Positions 58,101 to 64,000 of a stretch of 64,000 bases of DNA are shown in pieces (within the stretch, counting starts at the first letter, position 1; each line of letters starts with the position of its first letter). The DNA lies in the NCBI RefSeq assembly GCF_019703515.2, contig NC_059374.1, forward strand, positions 14,110,245 to 14,174,244. The letters run 5' to 3'. The notes beneath the pieces are model-generated. The model searched no databases. It was not told where the DNA came from and saw nothing but the letters and a program-made list of their open reading frames with translations. Source of the stretch: Myxocyprinus asiaticus. Lineage: Eukaryota > Chordata > Actinopteri > Cypriniformes > Catostomidae. Both the position numbers and the translations under genes were made by a program.

Positions 58101-61100
58101 AGATGTTGTTTGGAGTCCATGAGTCTGGACAGTGCTGGAATTTGAAGTCCGATATAAAGGAGATAACTGAGCTTAATGATCAGTTTGCGCCTTATTTTGG
58201 CCTGTTTGGTAGCTCAAAGAAAACCATTCAAGATGGCAACTTTCCAGGAACGCTCTTTCGTTTCCCACTCCGCATGAAACCCTCCCAATTAAGCAACAAC
58301 ATTTACAATAAAGAGAAGGTTCTGGAGCTTTTTGAATCCTTTAAAGTGGATGCAGAGACTGTGTTGCTCTTCCTGAGGAGTGTCCAGAAGGTCTCTCTGC
58401 ATGTACGTGAGTCAGATGGCACAGAGCGAATGCTTTTTGAGGTCACAGCAAGCAATAGCCAAGAGGATAAGATGGAGCGGCCCAATTCTCTAAAGACCCT
58501 AGGGCAGGCTATAGATAGCTACAGTAATGGCGTACTGAGCAGTTCAGTCACCTGTGCCACCTACCAACTTTCCATTGAAGTGCATGATGAAACTGCTAAA
58601 GAGACCCAGAAGACCACCTGGTTGGTGTGTAACGGCGTGGGAGGGCGGGGCATGTGTGGTGAACTTGATTCTCTTGCTGATGATCTGAAGTTCATCCCAA
58701 CCATTGGTATTGCTTTGCCCCTCACCCTTATTGATGAGGACAAGGGGGCAACCTCCAGCTTCTCAGGACGTGCTTTCTGTTTCCTCCCTCTGCCCCTTGG
58801 TGAAGAGAGCTTGACTGGGTTACCGGTCCACGTCAGTGGCTTCTTTGGCCTGACGGACAACCGTAGGAGCATCAAATGGAGGGAGGTGGACCAGTGGAGG
58901 GACCCAGCAGCTCTTTGGAATGAGCTTCTTATTGTCACGGTTATCCCAAGGGCTTACTTCACCCTCATCATGGAGACCATCAGGCGAATCCAAACCAAGA
59001 AGGACCAAGAAGATTTCCCCCTTTCACCCAGAGGTATCTACGGAGCCTGGCCTGATCCAAACAGAATTCGACCAAGGTGGAAACCTATTTTAGAACCTCT
59101 CTTCAATGACTTGCTTCAACAACCGGTCATCTACTCACTCAGTGGCAGCTGGGTCCAAGTGGAGGAGTCAGTGTTCTCAGAGTTGGACTCTAGAGTGGAC
59201 ACTACAGAGACAGTCATCAAATACCTCCAGAGCTCAGAGATGATGCTGGCACAGGTGCCAGCCTATATCGATGCAGTATTGACAATGTTTGTCACCAAGC
59301 CAGGTAGCCTGAGAAAAGTGACCCCTGCTTTTGTGCGGCAGATTCTGAGAAAATGTCGCCATAAAGGGCCGTCCAATGAAAAGCTGCTCTTGCTGGAATT
59401 TATCCTTAGCGATGCCTGCTACAATGACCTCATTGGACTGGAGCTTCTTCCTTTGCAGGATGATACATTTGCTGTGTTCTCCTCTTCTGTGAATGACAAA
59501 GATGCTGTTTACATCGCCTCGCAGGAGTATCCAAGGTGTGGTGTTCAACAAAAATGTTTTTAACACTTATATTGAGATTGGTATGGGTCATTTTAGGATT
59601 TTCACAATAAATAAAATTCAGTAGCAAATACCGGTACCAGTTAAATTTCATGATTCCTGATACCAATTTCGTTATCACAGAAAAGAAGAATGTGTTATTA
59701 AACACACTAATATTTGAAAAGTATTCAATTACTTACAAGTATTATGTAGCAAAGATAAATATCGACAATCAATAGAATAAATAATAACAACAGAACAAAG
59801 ATATAAGATATAAGTTTTTCATCTAACAACAGTATCAATTATTTAGTCACGCATTCAGAAATAATAAAAAAAAAAAAGAAAATAAATCTGTGTAAATTAA
59901 GGAAGGGTTAGGGTTAGGAACAAAGTACTTAAATCACTATATTATATTTCAAAGAAGAAAAAAGGCGAACTCGAAATGTAAGATCACCATCATTATCATT
60001 TGTTACAGCTGGCTTGACCACAGTGACAGCACTCAGAAACCGAATAGAGTATGTTCTCAGAACTACTGTAGAAGGACTGGTATTTTTATTTTAGGATGGA
60101 CTTTGTCCCAAAGTACTGGTAATTTTGACATCCCTAGTTTATTCATAGTATTATATCACTGAAATGATATAATCAAAATGTGTATTGTTACTTTTCTTAT
60201 AATGTTTAATGAGGGTTCAACCACCCTCATCTGTATGGCAAAAAAGTACAGTATGTGATAAGCCTAGTTTATGATTTTTCCAGGTCCCTTTATCCAGGAC
60301 TGGAGGGAAGATTTGTCCTGGAAAGCATTGCTCCACATGTCATGACCAGTTTGAAAGAAGCAGCCAGAAGCAGAGGTAAATACCTGCAGCAATCTTTTAT
60401 TAAGGTCATAAAGAGCATCTGCTTTCAATGCCCTTTTTCGGTGGTAACACTTGCTTATTTTGCTGCAGGAATAAAACTTTAAAGCTTCATGCTTGCTATT
60501 ACTGCAGTCAGATTCTTGAGTTACTTTTTCCATGCTTAACTCAGTGTATTGCAAAAAGGATGGAGCCCTCTCAGTGACAAAAGCAGGATTTAAAATTTCA
60601 TCTATGAGACATAATCTTAGTCTTATTGAGAGCAGACAAATTAATTTATTGGGGTCACTATTGGGATCTATTTATTATTTTTAAAGGTGGGATTACAATC
60701 TTTGTCATAGCTTTTTGTACTACCTGTGCCATATATTTGATGGCCAGTCCAGCCATTATTGTTCAAGTTGTTTAAATAATTCTGATTATATCATTATGGT
60801 TGCTGTGTAAAATATAGCATATTACATACTGTAAAATTAAAGGTGTTACTCTCTGTTTGATTCAGAATTACATATTAGGTTTATTTATATGAGATCAACT
60901 TTAATGTAGTACTAAATTTAAACGTTTGTCATAAATTAAGTACCTGCCTCATTGAAGTCATATACATAACAAATACACAGTAATAAAGAAAACTACAATG
61001 CAGTATTGCCAAAATATGCAATACTGATTATATACCTCTATATACCTGGAATATGTCATTATTTGCTTTATCATTTTCTGTTTATTTATTTTAACTCTGT

Positions 61101-64000
61101 TTTTCACCTTTATCCTGGTTTTTGGATTTTAATTTCAGTTCAACAATATCTTTGGGGTTGTTCAGGTAAGTACACCATGGAGTTGCCATAGCTTTCCTGG
61201 ATTACACTGTTTAATCACTAACATCTCTTTATGTGAATGACCCAGTAACCCAATATCTAAAGAATAAATATTAATTATTTAAATAGTCTGAAATGCTTGA
61301 ATGATAAGCACTTTAATGTTTGAGAGACTCCACTAACTTCAAACTTTGGTAAGTTGGAACGCTTCCATTTTAGATATGCCTTTATTTTTGTGAATTGTAA
61401 AGAATATAACCTTAATATGCACAGCATCATTTCATGATAAGTGAGCAGCCAGTTAATTACAAATGGTAATACTTTTTTTTTTTTTTAAAGTTTCCACCTG
61501 AAAATTAACAGCCATAGACATAGATGTGACAAACTAATTCTGTTATAATTAGTAAGCATGCAGCTTTATAACTGCATATTAATTGAAAAACTACATGCAA
61601 TATTTGTACCTTTGTAAATTAATTTGTCACACAGCAGGACCATTTAAACTGAACTAAGGAAGGCAAAAATTTTAGTAAAGATTTTGAAAAACTTAAGCCA
61701 CCATTTACAGGAACTAATACATACTTTACCTTATTCATTCATATAAAATAGAAATTGTAATGTTAATAAAAAAAATTATTATGCATCAACTACCCACTTG
61801 CATGCAATCAGCAGTGTATCCCCCCCCCCCAATTGTATATTCATTTTATGCCACCTGAGAATGGAAATGGAAAGTGAAATGTAGGGAGTGGATAGAGATA
61901 GTGGAAGAATTTTATTTTCTAAATAGAATTGTAATATTTGAGGTATTTGTTGCATGTGAGCCTTATTAACAACTCTCTGTTTTTGTGCATTGATTGTAAA
62001 TGCTTTGAATATCAAAAATATTTGTACCTAATCTGTGATTGTCACCTGTGATTGTGTTTTAGTATTTGCAGTGTAGTTTGAAATTGATTTTTTACCTTGT
62101 AGAATACAATGTGGTCCAAAAGTCTGAGACCACATTAATAATCCAGATTTGTTTCTTGGTAAGTTAAATATTATAACATTATGACGTAAAATGAAGAAAA
62201 CAATTTTTTAATTATGCACTATTTTTAGGTCACTAATCAGTTGTAAACAATTTTGTGACAGTAAACATATTAACAGCTTTGTACAAAGGTTGGATTTCAT
62301 TTAATTAAAGATGCTCTTTACAACTTTCTTAAATCACACTGGGATAACATTGTTATGCACACAGTTGAGTCCATGCCAGCTTGAGTGCTTGCTGTCTTTA
62401 AAGCAAAAGGGGGATATATCAGTTATGAAATTCATATAAATTTTTGAATTTATCTTTTCATTCAGATTGTTATGCTGTTAATATAATTTGTAACTTTTGT
62501 TAAATTAGAATGCGTAATGGAAGCATTTTCACTAGTGATCTTTGACTGAACCCCACTGTACTGTACATTCTCTTATTTATTTTTTTCCACAAAAAAAAAC
62601 CAAGTACTTGTATCATGTTTTGTGTTTGTGTGTTTGTGCTTTCAGGGAGGCCTTGCACTCAGGTTCAAGTGCTAACCCCAGAGAGATCAGCACGTCTAAT
62701 TAAAGAAGTCCTTACTACAGCCTGGCCCACTAGAGATTTTGCTGTACAGTGGAATCCTGGTGATCAAGAGAAGAAGCACCCCTCAATATCTTGGCTTAGA
62801 TTGGTTTGGAAGCATCTCTACATTAACTTTGCAGATGACCTTAGTGTATTTGAAGATATGCCTTTGATTCCAAATGTGCCACTGACTGACACCTTGGATT
62901 CTCTAGAACTGCTGCATCTCAAAACTCCATCTCCCATCATTCTTGTGAACGAGGAAGAGGGCCCTCCCTCTGAAGACCTACTTGAAGTTGTGAAGAAGCT
63001 TGGTTGTGTTATTTTAAAGCAACTTGATCCCTGTTTGCAACATCCGCTCCTGAAAAATTATATTTATCAATCATCCCCAAGCAACCTACTGCAAATTATG
63101 GACAGGTGTTCATCTCAGAGATTAGCAAACCAGGTTTCATCTCTCTCTGTCAAACAGAAGGTTGCCCTCAGAGGCTTTTTAGCTGGTCTTAATGATGTCA
63201 CAGAAAAGGAGAAACGCATCATCCAGGAGCTTCCTATCTTTGACAAAGTTGGGCAAAAATCAAAGACTGACCCTTCTCCATTTACCACTTTGAAAGGAGC
63301 CAGAGTATTACATCATACTGCCAAGCATCCACTAGATGTGAAATTGTCCATAAATGTCATTGAAAGCAGTGATGAGGCAACTATCCGTCTTATAAAGCTG
63401 TTGAACATTGAGCAGCTGAAAAGCACTGAATGTCTAAAGGTGATCATTCAAGACATTGAGAGAGGATTCTACAACAAAGAGGAAGTCAAGAAAATAATGT
63501 TCTGGGTCCTCAACCATTTGTCTTTTCTAAAGAATGAAAACAAGGCAGTAATTAGTTGGCTTTCTCCTTTGAAGTTTATCCATACCTCTTCAGAAAAACT
63601 CCATTCACCAACAGAATTTTTTGATCCTGAGTTGGAGATTTTGCAGAACCTTTTCTTTATGGAAGAGAAGACAAGGTTTCCCCCAAATGACTATACTTCA
63701 TCTCCAGATATCCTTCATTCTCTGAGACAACTGGGGCTGAAAAATGAGGTGCAGCTCAGTGAAAAGGATGTACTTCAGGTTGCCAGAAAAATTGAGGAGT
63801 TGCAAGGGAGTAGCAGACCAGAATGGGATTCCATTGTAATGAAGGCGAAAACCCTCCTAACTATACTGAACAAACAGACAAAGTTGGTGAAATCCTCAGA
63901 GGTTCAGGCAACCCTGCTAAATTTTAAATGGGTACCTGTTTGCAAAGACAGACCTCTGAATTACCCCAAGTCTCTTGTTTGGAGAGGTGATTCCTGCAAT
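37114..64000 (+). CDS. sacs: sacs (sacsin), N-terminal part: UBL domain and first HSP90-like module
   Basis: Nine coding exons join in phase to give 1181 codons without a stop: 37114-37136, 39714-39864, 51138-51228, 51378-51463, 53753-53864, 53977-54123, 58050-59535, 60284-60375 and 62646 past the window end. Vertebrate sacsin is about 4500-4600 residues, so this is roughly the first quarter. Residues 7-85 or so form a divergent ubiquitin-like domain, which in human sacsin binds the proteasome. A GG(G)[13 protein letters not shown] hinge follows, then an HSP90-type ATPase fold (first SR1 unit). This has [16 protein letters not shown] at 118-133, containing the nucleotide-pocket Asn and Asp, and [16 protein letters not shown] at 189-204. 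Sacsin is a cytosolic co-chaperone linked to mitochondria and intermediate filaments; loss in people causes ARSACS ataxia. The later SR repeats, XPCB, DnaJ and HEPN regions lie beyond the edge. Both catalytic motifs and all splice sites look intact. Confidence 0.96.
37697..39280 (-). mobile_element. LTR retroelement remnant in sacs intron 1
   Basis: Read on the minus strand, a 612-bp LTR at 38308-37697 begins TGTCAGTG, ends CCTGACA and carries an AAATAAAAGCCC signal. It is preceded by a short purine-rich tract (38315-38330) and a GC-rich internal region encoding Pro-rich peptide repeats up to about 39280. The other LTR is absent, so the copy is truncated. Its layout parallels the element at 3247-4914. 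Confidence 0.75.
38455..39270. repeat. GC-rich minisatellite, ~117-120-bp unit
   Basis: Units share CAGCCAGGGAGGAGGGTCCA, GGTAGGGGGCGGGATCCGGT, GGAAGCTTGAAGAAGGGGG and CTGGGAGGTGGCTCAAGGT. Copies start near 38474, 38594, 38711 and 38964, with partial units after 39040. Minus-strand reading frames (such as 39280-38573) are Pro/Ser/Leu-rich repeats such as LATGSRPLP and [11 protein letters not shown]-runs could favour quadruplex formation. It is purely part of the retroelement. Confidence 0.8.
39714..39864 (+). CDS. sacs: sacs coding exon 2 (ubiquitin-like domain)
   Basis: Acceptor TTTATTTTAG before 39714, donor CTG|GTGAGT after 39864; 151 nt, phase 2 to phase 0. Encodes residues 8-58: [19 protein letters not shown] then [20 protein letters not shown] and [10 protein letters not shown], the classic beta-hairpin and helix of a UBL. 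Confidence 0.9.
40598..41387. mobile_element. hAT MITE with TAGAGGTNGACCGATA ends
   Basis: Left TAGAGGTAGACCGATATATT; right CTATTGGTCAACCTCTA. Flanking 8-mers ATTCTTAG (40590-40597) and ATTCTGTG (41388-41395) match at 6 of 8 positions, a decayed duplication. It interrupts an older dispersed repeat visible at 40425-40560 and 41800-42010. Confidence 0.82.
41451..41790. mobile_element. AATCTGATTAC-type MITE
   Basis: Starts CAGTGTTGGGTAAGTTA; the right end is a degraded TAATCAGATTACAT. Same family as 14187-14635. Confidence 0.75.
42201..42711. mobile_element. Internally deleted Tc1-like element
   Basis: Inverted ends CACTACCGGTCAAAAGTTTT and AAAACTTTTGACCGGTAGTG next to TA. About 511 bp, transposase deleted apart from a short antisense remnant near 42440-42540. 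Confidence 0.88.
43150..44430. other. Intronic stretch of sacs, nothing recognised
   Basis: AT-rich sequence with no homologous exon and no readable transposon ends. Short open frames have no recognisable motif. Confidence 0.4.
44463..44957 (-). repeat. 3' LTR, long form with internal duplication
   Basis: 495 bp against 253 bp for the partner. The extra ~240 bp (about 44605-44840) resembles the internal region at 45030-45245 (GGGGGAGAGACGAGGGGAGG, GGACGTGCTGTCACCCGGTC). CATCTCTCTCTCTC tracts bound the extra segment. Confidence 0.82.
45464..45716 (-). repeat. 5' LTR, short form
   Basis: Matches both ends of the 44463-44957 repeat; its minus-strand 3' end abuts the primer-binding-like site. 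The related solo fragment at 1764 also lacks the 240-bp extra segment, so the short form is probably ancestral. Confidence 0.85.
47105..47815. other. Intronic stretch, nothing recognised
   Basis: AT-rich intron sequence of sacs without exon or repeat signature. Confidence 0.4.
47816..48863. mobile_element. TTAA-flanked DNA transposon
   Basis: Ends TTAAAGGGGTCATGAAATGG and CACTTCATGACCCCTTTAA, inverted, with TTAA at both tips; 1048 bp. No transposase frame is evident. Confidence 0.85.
49697..50252 (-). mobile_element. Tc1-like element fragment, transposase mostly deleted
   Basis: Inverted ends CACTCACTTAGCACTTTATT and AATAAAGTTCTCAGTGAGTG. The middle holds antisense remnants of a transposase N-terminal region (CAGTCTGGCCATTCTC, AACATGTTGTGCATTCTG). 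The catalytic part is missing. The same family occurs in opposite orientation at 54480-54943. Confidence 0.8.
50577..50852. mobile_element. CCAGC/GCTGG-rich MITE
   Basis: Inverted ends CCCTGCTGAAAAGA and TCTTTTCAGCAGGG. The interior is densely filled with GCTGGT and ACCAGC motifs in both orientations, giving strong self-complementarity. A known style of fish MITE; exact family not assigned. Confidence 0.78.
51138..51228 (+). CDS. sacs: sacs coding exon 3 (end of UBL, hinge)
   Basis: Acceptor CCTTGCATAG before 51138 and donor GGAG|GTGAGG after 51228; 91 nt, phase 0 to phase 1. Encodes residues 59-88: [20 protein letters not shown] then [10 protein letters not shown]. It aligns in position with the IGDLTS...FVNL end of the human UBL. 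Identity is weak, so placement rests on phase at both ends, length and the terminal Gly run. Confidence 0.8.
51378..51463 (+). CDS. sacs: sacs coding exon 4
   Basis: Acceptor CTCTTGCAG before 51378, donor AAA|GTAAGA after 51463. Encodes [20 protein letters not shown] then YPEGGQILK (residues 89-117), nearly identical to mammalian sacsin. Starts the SR1 module. Confidence 0.97.
52003..53365 (-). mobile_element. 5'-truncated L2/CR1-like LINE
   Basis: On the minus strand it reads reverse-transcriptase blocks in order from 53199 to 52160, then a short 3' tail containing TAAGTCGCTTTGGATAAATG and a TAAATG-type end near 52003. It lies antisense within a sacs intron. Confidence 0.85.
52160..53340 (-). 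pseudogene. LINE ORF2 (reverse transcriptase) pseudogene
   Basis: Segments include [26 protein letters not shown], the catalytic [12 protein letters not shown] (about 53030-53000), [39 protein letters not shown] and LVSLHWLPV. The C-terminal [12 protein letters not shown] and [10 protein letters not shown] blocks end in a stop near 52180. The blocks fall in different frames and the N-terminal endonuclease is missing, so it is inactive. Confidence 0.85.
53753..53864 (+). CDS. sacs: sacs coding exon 5 (ATPase N-box)
   Basis: Acceptor GTCATGCAG before 53753 and donor GTAATA after 53864. Encodes [20 protein letters not shown] then [17 protein letters not shown] (residues 118-154). N122 and D125 are in the position of the conserved HSP90-family nucleotide-binding residues. 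Confidence 0.97.
53977..54123 (+). CDS. sacs: sacs coding exon 6 (ATPase glycine motif)
   Basis: Acceptor TTTCACAG before 53977 and donor GTGAGA after 54123. Encodes [34 protein letters not shown] and [15 protein letters not shown] (residues 155-203), strongly conserved. Confidence 0.97.
54480..54943 (+). mobile_element. Tc1-like fragment adjoining the Sleeping Beauty-type element
   Basis: Plus-strand copy of the family at 49697-50252, with CAGACGGGCTGGTTTGAGTA, ATGGCCAGACTGGTTCGAAC and TCAGAATGCTATTCTGAGAT. It ends GTGGCTGATCGGTG directly at the TA target of the next element. Confidence 0.7.
55174..56052 (-). pseudogene. Sleeping Beauty-type transposase pseudogene
   Basis: Starts at 56052 ([18 protein letters not shown]) with paired-like HTH, then RRILSPRD and an in-frame TAA at about 55857-55855. 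The same frame continues [18 protein letters not shown] to the natural end GNATKY. Relative to known family members, about four residues near the start and about 40 residues between KHGGGSI and KWVFQKDND are missing. Of the DDE triad, WSDETKIE and DNDPKHTS keep their Asp, but the Glu of the usual NPIENLW motif is Lys (PIKKLW). It is inactive on three counts. Confidence 0.92.
56259..57464 (-). mobile_element. Second Tc1-like element nested inside
   Basis: Inverted ends CACTGGCAGCCAAAAGTTTG and CAAACTTTTGGCTGCCAATG, flanked by TA at 56257-56258 and 57465-57466. Removing it restores the flanking IR/DR order (GGAATTGTGATA next to GTCAATTAAAAGTG). The transposase is partly deleted. Confidence 0.92.
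56663..57081 (-). pseudogene. Tc1-like transposase N-terminal remnant
   Basis: Begins [20 protein letters not shown] with two HTH-like segments ([40 protein letters not shown]), split by a frameshift near 56880. Only a short C-terminal antisense trace remains at 56440-56640; the DDE core is deleted. Confidence 0.82.
57826..57853. repeat. (TTTA)n microsatellite
   Basis: About seven TTTA units in a sacs intron. Confidence 0.85.
58050..59535 (+). CDS. sacs: sacs coding exon 7 (1486 nt, SR1 body)
   Basis: Acceptor TTTTTATAG before 58050 and donor AAG|GTGTGG after 59535; phase 1 to phase 2. Encodes residues 204-698. Landmarks are [115 protein letters not shown] and [20 protein letters not shown]. 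All are collinear with mammalian sacsin. No frameshift. Confidence 0.97.
60284..60375 (+). CDS. sacs: sacs coding exon 8
   Basis: Acceptor TTTTTCCAG before 60284 and donor AGAG|GTAAAT after 60375; 92 nt, phase 2 to phase 1. Encodes [20 protein letters not shown] then [10 protein letters not shown] (residues 700-729). Confidence 0.95.
60376..62106. other. sacs intron 8, mostly unremarkable
   Basis: AT-rich with no exon or transposon ends recognised. A poly-T run lies near 61472-61487 and a C-run at 61820-61829. Confidence 0.5.
62107..62558. mobile_element. Internally deleted Tc1-like element before the last sacs exon
   Basis: Left, after a TA, CAATGTGGTCCAAAAGTCTG; right a decayed counterpart ending CCCCACTG before TA. 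The inner CCATGCCAGCTTGAGTGCTT and TTTAAAGCAAAAGGGGGATA are typical of the 3' part of this Tc1 family. It ends 87 bp before the exon. Confidence 0.8.
62646..64000 (+). CDS. sacs: sacs coding exon 9 (start of the giant last exon, partial)
   Basis: Acceptor GTGCTTTCAG before 62646. The frame stays open for 1355 nt to the window edge, encoding residues 730-1181. It begins [20 protein letters not shown] and includes [74 protein letters not shown] and [20 protein letters not shown]. This is collinear with sacsin, whose last exon normally encodes most of the protein. The 3' end is outside the window. Confidence 0.97.

Noticed and set aside
58561..58938. Minus-strand open frame antisense to sacs exon 7
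   Set aside because: Shadow of the conserved sacsin coding strand.

Overview
The window is vertebrate, almost certainly a teleost and most likely a cypriniform fish. It holds intron-split coding exons of two conserved vertebrate genes set in AT-rich DNA. That DNA is packed with fish-type transposons: Tc1/mariner including a Sleeping Beauty-type copy, hAT and TTAA-target MITEs, tRNA-derived SINEs, L2-like LINEs and small gypsy-like LTR elements. There are no operons, CRISPR arrays or prokaryotic features. Exon boundaries below were read by eye from splice sites, codon phase and similarity to known families.

Two genes lie head to head. On the minus strand, four coding exons of tnfrsf19 (TROY, a TNF-receptor-superfamily member) run from 30103 down to 14038. 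They encode a signal peptide, the cysteine-rich ectodomain and the start of the Pro-rich membrane-proximal stalk. The transmembrane and cytoplasmic exons were not found and probably lie left of the window. On the plus strand, nine coding exons of sacs (sacsin) run from 37114 to the window end. They encode the ubiquitin-like domain, the first HSP90-type ATPase (SR1) module and following sequence, 1181 codons in an unbroken reading frame. The last exon, the start of the giant sacsin exon, runs off the edge. The adjacency matches SACS-TNFRSF19 in other vertebrates (human 13q12). The roughly 3 to 4.5 kb between the first exons probably holds both promoters; candidate untranslated exons are proposed at 32635-32900 and 35765-35876.

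Region by region: 1-14000 is repeat-rich sequence downstream of the visible tnfrsf19 exons, with hAT elements, one LTR retroelement with intact target-site duplications, nested SINEs and TTAA elements. 14000-33000 is the tnfrsf19 gene body, whose 11.6-kb third intron carries Tc1 fragments, a decayed LINE, MITEs and a 1.3-kb near-palindrome. 33000-37136 is the intergenic and promoter region. 37137-51137 is the first part of sacs, with two large introns holding an LTR remnant with a GC-rich minisatellite and an unusual ATAATGTAAT-rich element interrupted by another LTR element. 51138-64000 carries the main sacs exons; the intron at 54124-58049 contains a Sleeping Beauty-type transposon split by a second Tc1-like element.

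No new multi-gene system is present. The most interesting features are the nested transposon architectures with readable target-site duplications, the long intronic palindrome, the ATAATGTAAT-rich element, and the sacs 5' end: a tiny first coding exon preceded by two upstream ORFs.
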